DNA from: a virus
Length of the DNA stretch: 44,813 bases
Direction: 5' to 3' (one strand)
Virus record (IMG/VR): IMGVR_UViG_3300037584_004880
Coordinates: 1-44,813 of that record
The stretch's first letter is position 1. Every line of letters begins with the position of its first letter. The position numbers and the translations under genes were made by a program. The notes below the pieces were generated by a model. The model saw nothing but the letters and a program-made list of their open reading frames with translations, was not told the origin of the DNA and ran no database searches. Shown here in pieces: positions 1 to 8,212 of this stretch.

Positions 1-1
1 T

Positions 2-145
2 GAGCCAACTCCAGATCCTGAGCCAACTCCAGATCCTGAGCCAACTCCAGATCCTGAGCCAACTCCAGATCCTGAGCCAACTCCAGATCCTGAGCCAACT
101 CCAGATCCTGAGCCAACTCCAGATCCTGAGCCAACTCCAGATCCT
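2..145 (+). repeat. 18-base tandem repeat, 8 copies, coding for EPTPDP
   Basis: Eight copies of an 18-base unit (GAGCCAACTCCAGATCCT) run in frame with no visible mismatch. The array continues to the window edge, so the copy number is a minimum. Perfect identity at the DNA level suggests recent slippage or recombination rather than selection on protein sequence alone. Confidence 0.95.
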
Positions 146-193
146 AAAGCAGTTAATAAAAGAACTGGGTCAAGATCTAAAAACAAAAAATAG
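2..193 (+). CDS. 3' end of a virion-region protein with (EPTPDP)n tail, partial
   Basis: An open frame enters from the left edge and stops with TAG at 191-193. It encodes eight identical EPTPDP hexapeptides and then a basic, lysine-rich 16-residue tail. The N-terminal part lies outside the window, so the function cannot be read. Proline-rich acidic tails of this kind are usually flexible linkers or surface extensions. Its position just ahead of virion-type genes suggests a structural or head-associated protein, but that is inference. Confidence 0.6.
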   Translation, partial: EPTPDPEPTPDPEPTPDPEPTPDPEPTPDPEPTPDPEPTPDPEPTPDPKAVNKRTGSRSKNKK

Positions 194-217
194 ATAACTT
201 AAACATGGGGTAACCTT

Positions 218-571
218 ATGTCTAATACTAAAGTTAAAACGTCACAAGATGGCAATGGCAAAGGTATGGATAATACCTTTCCTGATGGGGATAACCCTGT
301 TTCTGGGAGCCCATTTGCTGTGGGTACTACTGCAACCGCTATAAGTTTAGATGGTGCTAAGTCCAATGAGGTACTAGTAAGTATAAATGGGGCTACTGGC
401 GGTAAATGCTATCTAACTTTTAGTAATACCCGTGATGCGGATGCCTCACTGGATTTCGGATTTTCTACTGGGGCTATAGTATCTGTACCAAACACGGGGG
501 GCGAACTTAAAGCTATAGGCGATGCCTCTGATATTGAGTTGCGTATGTTTTACTCAAAAGGAGTGTCTTGA
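218..571 (+). CDS. Small putative virion protein, 117 aa
   Basis: This frame starts at ATG 218 after a GGGG-containing leader and stops at TGA 569-571, directly before the next gene. The protein is small, low in charge and rich in Gly, Ser and Thr, with alternating beta-type stretches (SNEVLVSINGATGG, CYLTFSNTRDAD). That composition fits a virion decoration or fibre-associated protein. I do not recognise the family. It sits in a tight + strand run with the following structural genes, and that context is the only basis for the virion assignment. Confidence 0.6.
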   Translation: MSNTKVKTSQDGNGKGMDNTFPDGDNPVSGSPFAVGTTATAISLDGAKSNEVLVSINGATGGKCYLTFSNTRDADASLDFGFSTGAIVSVPNTGGELKAIGDASDIELRMFYSKGVS

Positions 572-572
572 T

Positions 573-1979
573 ATGCCTATAAAAACTTTTTCAGGGGTGT
601 CACAAGGTGGAGGATCTGCAGCAGCAGCGTCTCTTGCGCATTTTAGTTATGAGACTACCGTAAACCAAGCATGGGTTCAGGGAAATGCCATAAAGTTCGA
701 TACCACTCTCTATTCAAATGGGAGTGATATAGATGGCTCGGATATTGCTACAAATGGGTCTTTTAAATTAAAAAAAGGGTTTTACCTTGTATTGGCTTTT
801 ATACCCCTAAATGTGCCTAACGCAGGTGGCGGGGACATAAGGTTAAAAAACATAACTACTAATAGCTATGTCCAAGCCGACGGTTTTGCTTCTGGCATAG
901 GGGGGGCTACTACAAAAGACGTTACTCTAGGTGGAATTATAGAGGTTGTAAACGATGATGACGCTTTTATTTTAGAGATGTACTCAGGGAACCCTACTGC
1001 AATACAGTGTACAATAGATTCTAGGCAGCCTAACTTATCTATACATTCATTAGGAACTGTTACAAACACAGTTAATACAATAAACGGCACACCTAGTTTT
1101 GCGAGGCTGTTCTCACTAGGCACTGATACAGAACCCACAGGCTCGACTACTAGTTTTCAAAAGATGGTGGGGTACGCCAATAATACAGCACTAGGACTAA
1201 CAGCAGATTCAGCAAACGGTGAAATAACAATTGCTGAGGATGGATATATAAAAGTTAGTTTTATGTTAGCAAACCATGATTGGGATGGCGATTGGAGTTT
1301 TGAATTAGCAGTTAACGGCACATTTACAGGCAACAACCACATATTCCAAGCACCTGCAGCAAGCACTGGTGATGTTGCCCATGCGCATTTTAACCCTATG
1401 CAAGTTAATGCGGGGGATAAAATATCGGTATTCTATAAATCAACAGTGAATGATGCCGTAGATTGGCAAAGTAGGTCTGCGATGTCAATGTATTTAGATG
1501 TTGAGGTTTTAGCCTACCAAGATACTATAACTAATATAATCAATGCTACAGACCCTAATGAGTATGAGTACGCAATGGTTGAACCTTTTGCTTCTTCAAC
1601 TGTACCTGCCATAGATGCAGATTATAGTTTCAATAGTGTCGGAGATCATCAATACCGCTCTACAGCAGGTATTTCCGTGGCTAATGATGTTATATCTTTA
1701 GCTAAAGGCGGAATGTTCGAGCTGAAAGCTTTGGTTAAGCCAGATATAACACAAACTGGAACATCAGACTTTCAGTTCCATGATGGCAGTGCATATATTG
1801 GTAGTATTGGTACCCTAGGGGCTAATGGTGGGGATAAGTCTGTGGATACTACATCAACTGCTTTTGTTAACACCTCAGCAAATGCTAAAAACATAACGCT
1901 GAAAAACAAAGCAGGTGACGCAGGTTTTAGTTTTGACACTAACGGCACTGTTATAATTATAAACAGAGTAGCGGGGTAA
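573..1979 (+). CDS. Putative virion fibre or decoration protein, 468 aa
   Basis: The frame is open from ATG 522, but ATG 573 is the better start: AAAAGGAG lies at about 556-563 and the previous gene ends at 571. The protein begins MPIKTFSGVSQGGG and carries at least three segments that resemble compact beta-sandwich modules of the C1q/TNF type seen in fibre heads, roughly residues 20-150, 170-310 and 330-465 (for example SFMLANHDWDGDWSFELAVNG, shown here only in part by position). No catalytic motif is visible. The role as a head or tail fibre is inferred from composition and location among structural genes. Confidence 0.6.
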   Translation: MPIKTFSGVSQGGGSAAAASLAHFSYETTVNQAWVQGNAIKFDTTLYSNGSDIDGSDIATNGSFKLKKGFYLVLAFIPLNVPNAGGGDIRLKNITTNSYVQADGFASGIGGATTKDVTLGGIIEVVNDDDAFILEMYSGNPTAIQCTIDSRQPNLSIHSLGTVTNTVNTINGTPSFARLFSLGTDTEPTGSTTSFQKMVGYANNTALGLTADSANGEITIAEDGYIKVSFMLANHDWDGDWSFELAVNGTFTGNNHIFQAPAASTGDVAHAHFNPMQVNAGDKISVFYKSTVNDAVDWQSRSAMSMYLDVEVLAYQDTITNIINATDPNEYEYAMVEPFASSTVPAIDADYSFNSVGDHQYRSTAGISVANDVISLAKGGMFELKALVKPDITQTGTSDFQFHDGSAYIGSIGTLGANGGDKSVDTTSTAFVNTSANAKNITLKNKAGDAGFSFDTNGTVIIINRVAG

Positions 1980-1982
1980 CAT

Positions 1983-2636
1983 ATGGCCACTATTAATACT
2001 AGGGCGGCTTTAACTGAATTAGCGGAAGATGACTTATTATTCATAGAGGATACTTCTGCTAGTGAGTCTAAGAAGATGGAAGCTAAGAACTTAGAGTTAT
2101 GGCTAAAACGTGAGGTTGGGCAAGTAAAGATAAACAATGGCAATGGGGTAAAGCCCAGTTATGCCTTAACCGCTGATACCTCACAGATATTTAGCTATAC
2201 TAGTCCTTTAAGTTTTTCAAGCTTTCCTACAACAACTTGGCCACAGATGGTAGGCACGAGTAGCGATAACCTAATTTGCGACTTCACTAATAATTCTTTT
2301 TTAGAGAATGCTGCACTTGGACAGTCCCATGTATGGCGGTTTCAGTTTACATTCTCAGGTAAACCTAACAACCAGACTTGCGATATTGCTGTAAGACTTT
2401 ATAATTCAATATCTGGGTTTCAAAGGAATAAAACTATATCCTTACTAGAAAATAAAAATTCTGGGTTTTTCGATGCTGAGTTTATAACTATAGCGGATTC
2501 CGCTAGCCTACCTTCTCCTTTAGGTACTGGTCATGGATATAATCTTGAGGTTACATCAGAACTTGGAATGACAGTTACCCTAGAAGATGCAACTAGGATA
2601 TCTCTATCGCATAACTCATATGCGATAGATATTTAA
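1983..2636 (+). CDS. Fibre-like virion protein, 217 aa
   Basis: ATG 1983 follows the previous stop by three bases. The N-terminus contains LTELAEDDLLFIEDTSAS, which resembles the short 'DLLxIEDxSxSxxKK' segment found at the N-termini of many phage fibre and trimeric virion proteins. Residues from about 60 onward are beta-rich (WRFQFTFSGKP, CDIAVRLYNS). No enzyme motif is seen. It is probably an attachment or decoration protein working with its neighbours; which virion part it belongs to cannot be told from sequence. Confidence 0.55.
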   Translation: MATINTRAALTELAEDDLLFIEDTSASESKKMEAKNLELWLKREVGQVKINNGNGVKPSYALTADTSQIFSYTSPLSFSSFPTTTWPQMVGTSSDNLICDFTNNSFLENAALGQSHVWRFQFTFSGKPNNQTCDIAVRLYNSISGFQRNKTISLLENKNSGFFDAEFITIADSASLPSPLGTGHGYNLEVTSELGMTVTLEDATRISLSHNSYAIDI

Positions 2637-2661
2637 TATTAACTATTTCAAGAGGCCAATT

Positions 2662-3327
2662 ATGGAGCAGAAGATTTTAAGCTGGTTTGGCAACTCAAGT
2701 ATAAGCCCTGATTTAATGGGTATAAATTTTATAGGTGATAGTGTACGATGGGATTATAGTAACTATTGTATAGAGTTAAATTCTAAAGCTACTGGGTCTA
2801 ACTATGTACACTTCCAAAGTGACGTAAAGCAGAGTTCATTTAGGTATAGAGTCTCCGTTAGTTATTACGCTGCAGACGGCAACAATTGGGGTGATGGGCT
2901 TGCTATAGGGTGCATGTGTAATTCAACCCCAATAAAAGATAGGCTATCTGCATGGGCATTACATTATGGAGGGTATTCAGGTTTTGATGGGGCGTATACT
3001 ACCTATTTTAATGAAAAGAAACAAGAAGATACTGAGGCAGGGCAGCTAACCTTTTTTAGCAATGGAGGTTATATTAATTCTAGTATTGGTGTGGGGGAGG
3101 TGAATACTGGGATACATAGCCAGCTTATATTCGAGGGCATTTCAGATGAAAATGGCATGCAGTGTACTATATCTAATAATGATGGGAAGTTAATAAATGG
3201 TGTGTGTGGTATATCTAAATCCCAGATAACTGAACCTTTTGGCGGTAGATTTTTCTTTATAAATGGTATAAATAAGACCTATAATATAGTAAGACGCATA
3301 CATAGCATAGAGTTATGGAGTAGTTGA
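2662..3327 (+). CDS. Putative lectin-like virion protein, 221 aa
   Basis: ATG 2662 is preceded by a purine-rich AAGAGG site at about 2650. The product has alternating aromatic and hydrophobic beta strands and conserved-looking pieces such as VSVSYYAADGN, GLAIGCM and LSAWALHYGG, in the general style of concanavalin/LamG jelly-roll domains. No catalytic residues are recognisable. It lies inside the same compact + strand cluster, so a surface-binding virion role is plausible but unproven. Confidence 0.5.
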   Translation: MEQKILSWFGNSSISPDLMGINFIGDSVRWDYSNYCIELNSKATGSNYVHFQSDVKQSSFRYRVSVSYYAADGNNWGDGLAIGCMCNSTPIKDRLSAWALHYGGYSGFDGAYTTYFNEKKQEDTEAGQLTFFSNGGYINSSIGVGEVNTGIHSQLIFEGISDENGMQCTISNNDGKLINGVCGISKSQITEPFGGRFFFINGINKTYNIVRRIHSIELWSS

Positions 3328-3331
3328 TTGT

Positions 3332-3700
3332 ATGAGTAGAGTGAAAAAAGCAATACTAAAACATGGATCTACTTTTAGATGTGTTTTATTCTGGGGGTAT
3401 TCATATAGAGATAATATAAGTAAGGTAATATCATATAAAGACCTAAGCACAGTAGTATCTGCAAAAATGCAGTTTAAACGTGGTAGTTCGGACAGCATAG
3501 AGTTAGAGCTTAGTTTGCACGACGGTATCAACATACTAGATGCATCTCAAGGTAAGTTTGAGATACAAATAAGCACTGCTAGGGGGTATGAACTTAAAGA
3601 AGGAATCATAACTGGGGATATAATATTTACTTTCGATGACGAAACTACTATAAATCTATTTGATCTAAGATTAGAGATACAAGGAAGCATAACATCATGA
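3332..3700 (+). CDS. Small phage structural protein, BppU-N-like strand pattern, 122 aa
   Basis: Residues about 35-120 follow the pattern 'K D L S ... AKMQFKR ... ELELSLHDGINI ... GKFEIQIS ... I I F T F D D', ending in LRLEIQGS. This matches the strand order of a common small phage module found near fibre and baseplate genes (similar to the N-terminal fold of BppU-type proteins). It starts four bases after the upstream stop, and its stop overlaps the next start as ATGA at 3697-3700, which indicates translational coupling. The family match is from memory of the pattern, not a search. Confidence 0.5.
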   Translation: MSRVKKAILKHGSTFRCVLFWGYSYRDNISKVISYKDLSTVVSAKMQFKRGSSDSIELELSLHDGINILDASQGKFEIQISTARGYELKEGIITGDIIFTFDDETTINLFDLRLEIQGSITS

Positions 3701-3930
3701 GCGCTGATATTGTAACTAACCTACAGGTGCATATAGAAGATTTGCCAGTGTATGTCCTTATAAGTGAACTGGATAGCCCTATAGTAGTTACTTCGGAAGA
3801 GTCTGAGCTTAATACGCTTGTAATAACTTATGATCAAGATGAACAGGATATTGAAGATAGGTTTAAGGAAATAGAAGAATTTAACTCTAATACATTTGAT
3901 GTTATGTCTAAAGGGTTTAAGCAAGGTTAA
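3697..3930 (+). CDS. Small acidic protein of unknown function, 77 aa
   Basis: The start overlaps the previous stop by four bases (ATGA), so it is very likely translated by coupling. The C-terminal half is strongly acidic (DQDEQDIEDRFKEIEEF) and helical in character. I do not recognise it. A hairpin covers its stop codon. Confidence 0.6.
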   Translation: MSADIVTNLQVHIEDLPVYVLISELDSPIVVTSEESELNTLVITYDQDEQDIEDRFKEIEEFNSNTFDVMSKGFKQG

Positions 3931-3952
3931 CATTAAAATGGTTTAATGCTAA
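3927..3952 (+). other. Hairpin over the stop codon of the 77-aa gene
   Basis: Two 11-base arms, TTAACATTAAA and TTTAATGCTAA, pair with one mismatch around a four-base loop. The left arm includes the TAA stop at 3928-3930. There is no T-run after it, so it is not a typical intrinsic terminator; it may stabilise or process the mRNA ahead of the coiled-coil gene. Confidence 0.45.
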
Positions 3953-3986
3953 CAATAGAGTATAACTATATTAAGGAGAATAAATT

Positions 3987-4526
3987 ATGTCAATATATAA
4001 CTTTGATCAATTAAAAACTGATGCATTGGCGTTTAATGCTAGACACCACCAATCTATTTTGGAGAACCAAGATAATGCTGCTGCGATTCAGTCTAACTTA
4101 AACTTAATTCAGTTTGTACAGGATAACGCAGATCCTTCTGCAATCGACTCACTTACTGAAATACTAGCGCAGGCTCAGACTGATAATACTAGCGTGTTGA
4201 ATATTGTTTCTACTTTAGAAGTTAAACACAATAGTGAATTAGCCGCAGCACAAGTTAGTTTACAAGCCTCAATAAATGCTTTAGAGGCTAAACATAATAC
4301 TGAGTTAGCAGCAGAGGTTAATAGTAGACAAGCAGCTTTAACTGCTTTGGAAGCTAAACACGATGCAGAAAAAGCAGCTCTTGATAGCGCATTAGCAGCA
4401 GAAGCTCAGTCACGTATCGATGCAGACACAGCTAATGCAAACTCTCAAGCAGCTCACGCGGCTGATGTGCAAGCTACTTTTGCTGATGTAGCAGAGGTTC
4501 TTAATAACGCACTAGCTAATCAGTAA
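3987..4526 (+). CDS. Alanine-rich coiled-coil protein, 179 aa
   Basis: ATG 3987 has a strong AAGGAG site seven to eight bases upstream. Residues about 70-160 are a long Ala/Glu/Gln/Leu helix with a repeated ALEAKHxxE(L/K)AA unit (three clear copies), typical of a trimeric or dimeric coiled coil. It has no signal peptide or membrane segment. Between fibre-like genes and the connector genes it could be a fibre shaft, a fibre chaperone or a scaffold-like protein. It is followed by an unusual double hairpin. Confidence 0.6.
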   Translation: MSIYNFDQLKTDALAFNARHHQSILENQDNAAAIQSNLNLIQFVQDNADPSAIDSLTEILAQAQTDNTSVLNIVSTLEVKHNSELAAAQVSLQASINALEAKHNTELAAEVNSRQAALTALEAKHDAEKAALDSALAAEAQSRIDADTANANSQAAHAADVQATFADVAEVLNNALANQ

Positions 4527-4537
4527 ATCTATAAAAA

Positions 4538-4599
4538 ACTACTAAAATCTTAGTATAAGTTGTATACTAAGATACATACCCTACTAAGATTTTAGTGGT
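4538..4599 (+). other. Two mutually exclusive hairpins between 4526 and 4620
   Basis: An inner perfect stem pairs 4547-4557 with 4563-4573 (ATCTTAGTATA / TATACTAAGAT, loop AGTTG). An outer stem pairs 4538-4555 with 4582-4599 over 18 bases with one mismatch. Both use the same left arm, so they cannot form together. No T-run follows the outer stem. This is the layout of an attenuator or switch; its function is not shown by sequence. Confidence 0.6.
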
Positions 4600-4619
4600 A
4601 CTACCTGGGAGAGTATTTA

Positions 4620-5132
4620 ATGGCGTTAATATTACAGAATGATCAAGGTACAGTAGTCAATGCTAATAGCTATACAGATACGTCTTACGCTGATATTTAT
4701 TTTTCTGATAGGAATAATGATACATGGGCTAATGCCACTACTACACAGACCACCTCAGCTTTAATAAAAGCTTGGCAGTATATAGATACCATGTTTAAAT
4801 TTGCAGGATATCAGGCAACTGATACTCAAAATACTGAGTTTCCTAGATACGGTATTTTTAATTCTAGGGGACAAGAGCTTACAGGTATCCAAACCAAGGT
4901 TAAAAACGCACAATGTGAATATGCTTTAGTAGCCTTAACCCAAGACTTAACTATAAATCAGACTCCTATAAATACTCCAGTTATTAAAAAGAAGTCTCAG
5001 AAAGCAGATGTTTTAGCTACTGAGGTTGAGTACGATACCACTATAGGTCAGCAAATAGTATTTAGTTATCCAAATGCTGATTTCTGGCTAAAAGAATTTT
5101 TAAATGGAAATAGATTCAATGGCTATTACTAA
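4620..5132 (+). CDS. Head-tail connector, DnaT-like ssDNA-binding family, 170 aa
   Basis: The product matches the pattern of the phage 'DnaT-like ssDNA binding protein' family, which in phages is an adaptor near the neck: a leading V-x-A-N-S-Y-x-D segment, then YADIYFSDRNNDTWA, ALIKAWQYIDTMF, FPRYG and a helical end. Despite the family name, position next to neck and tail terminator genes supports an adaptor role. The start is ATG 4620 after a GGGAGAG site. It ends overlapping the next gene by about 14 bases. Confidence 0.65.
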   Translation: MALILQNDQGTVVNANSYTDTSYADIYFSDRNNDTWANATTTQTTSALIKAWQYIDTMFKFAGYQATDTQNTEFPRYGIFNSRGQELTGIQTKVKNAQCEYALVALTQDLTINQTPINTPVIKKKSQKADVLATEVEYDTTIGQQIVFSYPNADFWLKEFLNGNRFNGYY

Positions 5133-5790
5133 TTTTGAACAAGAAATGTTGGGGGTAGCCAACGAGCTAATAGATGTTTTTGGCCAATATGCAGTGGTTC
5201 TATCTAGGTCAACAGAGTATAAAAACGTGTTGCAGCCTTGGAAGGGTAAGTTAGATAGCTATTCAGCAACTACAGTAAAAGTAGTAAGTAAAACTATTGA
5301 TGAAAACCTATTAAACACTAGTGATAATAGAACTGGAAACATAAATAGGGAGTTATTGGTAGCAGGAGATCAATTAACTGATATACAATCCGATGATTTA
5401 ATCTTAACTTTTAATGCTTTGATGTCTAGCAAAGTGGAATTGCCAAGTTCAAACATAAGCTCTAGCACTGATATAACTTCTAGCGGCGTATATATGGTGG
5501 ATACCTCAGCAGGTGATGTAGATATAACATTAAATAGTAATAATAGCGATCTTACTACTTTAATATTTAGTAAAATATCTACTGATGCTAATGCGGTTAA
5601 TATAACTACAAGTGATGGCGTTACAATAGCTAATAGTAGTTCTTATATAATAAAAAATAACTTTGATGTAACTGGGTTTATACTTAACAGTGGCAACTAT
5701 AAGATTTTAGAAAGGTATAAGGTGTATGAACCTTTAATAATTAGTCCAGCGGGGAATGACTTGCTTTACAAACTTAGGGTTGGTGCATAA
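5119..5790 (+). CDS. Neck / head-tail joining protein with inserted beta domain, 223 aa
   Basis: The first 100 residues and the last 25 (EPLIISPAGNDLLYKLRVGA) follow the pattern of small head-tail joining or neck proteins, which normally are about 120-150 aa and end with a P-L-x-PAG-x-x-x-Y-x-L-R motif. Residues about 120-195 are an additional Ser/Thr/Asn-rich beta segment (SGVYMVDTSAGDVDITL, SGNYKIL) like the modules in the protein at 17165-18004. ATG 5104 is an alternative start; 5119 is preferred because GGAAA precedes it. The gene overlaps both neighbours, as expected in a structural operon. Confidence 0.55.
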   Translation: MAITNFEQEMLGVANELIDVFGQYAVVLSRSTEYKNVLQPWKGKLDSYSATTVKVVSKTIDENLLNTSDNRTGNINRELLVAGDQLTDIQSDDLILTFNALMSSKVELPSSNISSSTDITSSGVYMVDTSAGDVDITLNSNNSDLTTLIFSKISTDANAVNITTSDGVTIANSSSYIIKNNFDVTGFILNSGNYKILERYKVYEPLIISPAGNDLLYKLRVGA

Positions 5791-6215
5791 TGGCTAGTTT
5801 TAATAAGTCTTTAAGTGATGTTAGGGATACTGTATTTACTTATTTTAGCTCTGAATGGAATGATCTAACACCTATTACATACGATAACATAGACCATTAT
5901 ATAACTTTTAATACAGATTGGGTGCGTATATCTTTGAGGGCTACAAATCCTAGTGTTAGTGCTATAGGGCAAAAGAACTTTAGGTTTAAAGGCATAATAT
6001 TTATACAGATATTTACCGTTGCTAATAACTCAACAATGAATAATGATACTTATATAAATTTAATTATAGAAAAATTTTCACAAATTCAATTAGAAAACTA
6101 CATAACTTTGCGTGACACAGAGATAAACGGTTATAATATAAGCCAAGATACTAATGGGGTGTATTATCAAACTAATATGAGCGTACAGTTTTATTATGAC
6201 GTTGTTAGGACATAA
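5790..6215 (+). CDS. Tail terminator, DUF4128-like, 141 aa
   Basis: The start overlaps the previous stop (TAATG). The protein has the layout of small tail completion proteins: an N-terminal helix (FNKSLSDVRDTVFTYF), then strands with WVRISLRATNPSV, FRFKGIIFIQIFTVAN, a helix ending in LIIEKFSQ, and a final strand pair (YYQTNMSVQFYYDVVRT). DUF4128/gpU-type proteins cap the tail tube and join it to the head. Position just before the tube gene agrees. Confidence 0.65.
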   Translation: MASFNKSLSDVRDTVFTYFSSEWNDLTPITYDNIDHYITFNTDWVRISLRATNPSVSAIGQKNFRFKGIIFIQIFTVANNSTMNNDTYINLIIEKFSQIQLENYITLRDTEINGYNISQDTNGVYYQTNMSVQFYYDVVRT

Positions 6216-6241
6216 ATCAAAACATACAAAAGGAGCATAAC

Positions 6242-7762
6242 ATGGCGTTAAATGCAGATACAAATAGGGTTGGATTATCGTATGTAGAGGAGAGTATAAC
6301 GGGGACTACTCCGACAGACCCAGTATATAAAACTATACGATACACTGGGTCTAGCGATTTAAAATTTGAGTATACTACTGATACCTCTAAAGAGATTATA
6401 CCAGATAGGCAGATAAGTGATCAGTTTTTAACAGGGGCAGAAGCGGCTGGCGGAGCTAATATAGAATTTTCTATGGACTCCTATGATGATTTACTTGAGG
6501 GAGCGATGTTCAATAGATGGAATAGAACAATACACCGTAATGATCTATCTACTACTTTGCCTTTGGTAGATATTGAAAAAGTTACAGATTCGACGGGTAA
6601 ACTTAACTGCAATACTGCAGTTACCTCTGCTATATTTGCGGACTCTAGTATAGTGTTTTTTGATGGTGTAGGTGAAGATTTTAGCGGAGCGATAGCTAAA
6701 ATAACAGGAAGCACCTTTGACGCATCTAACAATTTTTATGAATTTACGGTACTAAACGGTAAAACAGTAGAAAACATATACGCTACTGAAAAATCTAGGG
6801 TGTTCCAGTGTGGTTTTATCTTTTCGGACGTGCTGCAGGCTACAGTCTCTCCGAATACGCTTACAAGTGCGTCAACGGATATGACCACACTTGGAATAAG
6901 CGCGGGACAATGGATAAAAATAGGAAGTGTTAGTAATGTTGCAAATGATGGGTTTGATACAACGGCGGATAATGGTTTTGCTAGGGTAGAATCTACTGCT
7001 ACGAATGTAATTTATTTAGATAAGGTTCCCGCAGGATGGGTAGCAGACGCTAATGGTGGTTCAAAAGAAATAGCAATATTTTATGATGCTTATATACAAA
7101 ATGGCACTACCGAGATTAGCTATACCTTAGAAAGGTCATACCAAGACCATAATCCTATAGTTTATGAACGTTTTACAGGTATGCGTATTAACGAGTTCCA
7201 GTTATCAAACGAAAAACAAGCGGTAACCACTGGTAGCTTTAATTTTATGGGGCTTGGGGTTGTATTCGGTAATACTAGAGTTACTGGATCCACTGATGTT
7301 GATGCTTTTAGTACGACTCCATTTAATACCGTAAATAATATAAATTATTTAGAGCTTAACGATGTTGATATATCAGGTGGAGCTAATACTGGCGGCATAA
7401 ACCTCGCTCTGAAAGTAGATTTTAGTATAAAAAACAATCTACGTGGACAAAATGCTATTGGTAGCTTACCTTATGTAGGTGTGGGTGTAGGGCAGTTTGA
7501 TGTGTCGGGTAGCGTTGAAACTTATTTCCAAGATCAATCAATCCTTGAACTACTAGCTAACAATACGGATACCAGTTTAAGGGTGATGTATAATCTTGGT
7601 ACACGTTACCATATAAACGACTGCCCACGGATCAAAATATCTAGCGGTGCACCAGATGTAAGTGGGGTTAATGCGGACGTGACAGCAGAGTATGGGTTCC
7701 AAGCATTAAAAGAACCTAATAAAGGTTATACTATGTCAATGTCTAAAATAAGCACTTATTAA
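6242..7762 (+). CDS. Tail tube protein (Phage_tube_2 type), 506 aa
   Basis: The N-terminus (NRVGLSYVEESITGTTP ... IRYTGSSDLKFEY ... KEIIPDRQISDQ ... SMDSYDDLLEGAMFNRW) is the hallmark pattern of the Phage_tube_2 family of major tail tube proteins. At 506 aa it is longer than many tube proteins; residues about 120-260 and 290-480 contain extra beta-rich material that may be surface-exposed. A clear AAGGAG site lies before ATG 6242. It is followed by the chaperone pair and tape measure, the standard order. Confidence 0.75.
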   Translation: MALNADTNRVGLSYVEESITGTTPTDPVYKTIRYTGSSDLKFEYTTDTSKEIIPDRQISDQFLTGAEAAGGANIEFSMDSYDDLLEGAMFNRWNRTIHRNDLSTTLPLVDIEKVTDSTGKLNCNTAVTSAIFADSSIVFFDGVGEDFSGAIAKITGSTFDASNNFYEFTVLNGKTVENIYATEKSRVFQCGFIFSDVLQATVSPNTLTSASTDMTTLGISAGQWIKIGSVSNVANDGFDTTADNGFARVESTATNVIYLDKVPAGWVADANGGSKEIAIFYDAYIQNGTTEISYTLERSYQDHNPIVYERFTGMRINEFQLSNEKQAVTTGSFNFMGLGVVFGNTRVTGSTDVDAFSTTPFNTVNNINYLELNDVDISGGANTGGINLALKVDFSIKNNLRGQNAIGSLPYVGVGVGQFDVSGSVETYFQDQSILELLANNTDTSLRVMYNLGTRYHINDCPRIKISSGAPDVSGVNADVTAEYGFQALKEPNKGYTMSMSKISTY

Positions 7763-7795
7763 CCAACAACTAATATAATTGGAGAGACTTATATT

Positions 7796-8212
7796 ATGAT
7801 AACTAATTTAGATAAATTTTATGTGAATAATAAAGGTAAAAGCAATACCTACGATTATGAAAAGCATGGAGTGACATTCACACTTAAATTCGCAGGCAGA
7901 GCAAATGAAGCTTTTATAGCTTCTACGGCCAAACATTCAGTAATATTGCAAGATAAAGCCAATAAATTGTCCGAAAAAGAAAAAGAGCGTAAAATCATAG
8001 AGTTTAACCAAAAATTAGAACTGGATGTTTTAGTTGATAGTTTGCTTGTATCTTGGTCTGGAGTTATAGACAATGATGGTAAACCTGTAGACTTTACGGT
8101 TAAAACAGCTAAAGAACAATTAGGCAGGTTCCCAGACTTAGTGGCTGAATTAATGACCGCAGCAGCTAATCCTAAGAACTTTACTTATGTAGTTGATGAT
8201 GAAAAAAAGTAA
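7796..8212 (+). CDS. Tail assembly chaperone, short form (G-like), 138 aa
   Basis: A 138-aa protein begins with TNLDKFYVNNKG and ends VVDDEKK at TAA 8210-8212. Between tube and tape measure genes, this is the place of the lambda gpG equivalent that coats the tape measure during tail assembly. The last codons contain the slippery heptamer A AAA AAG in the correct register, and the -1 frame continues for 116 codons, which strongly supports the assignment. Sequence conservation in this family is low, so the call rests on position and frameshift. Confidence 0.8.
   Translation: MITNLDKFYVNNKGKSNTYDYEKHGVTFTLKFAGRANEAFIASTAKHSVILQDKANKLSEKEKERKIIEFNQKLELDVLVDSLLVSWSGVIDNDGKPVDFTVKTAKEQLGRFPDLVAELMTAAANPKNFTYVVDDEKK
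8203..8209 (+). promoter_or_regulatory. Slippery site AAAAAAG for programmed -1 frameshift
   Basis: Zero-frame codons are GAA AAA AAG TAA (8201-8212), which gives the X-XXY-YYZ heptamer A-AAA-AAG one codon before the stop. This is the strongest known bacterial -1 site, the same heptamer as in dnaX. Its position at the end of the chaperone gene fits the G/GT paradigm. Confidence 0.85.

Noticed and set aside
522-572. Upstream start of the 468-aa virion gene
   Set aside because: The upstream extension overlaps the preceding gene, and the AAAAGGAG site points to ATG 573.
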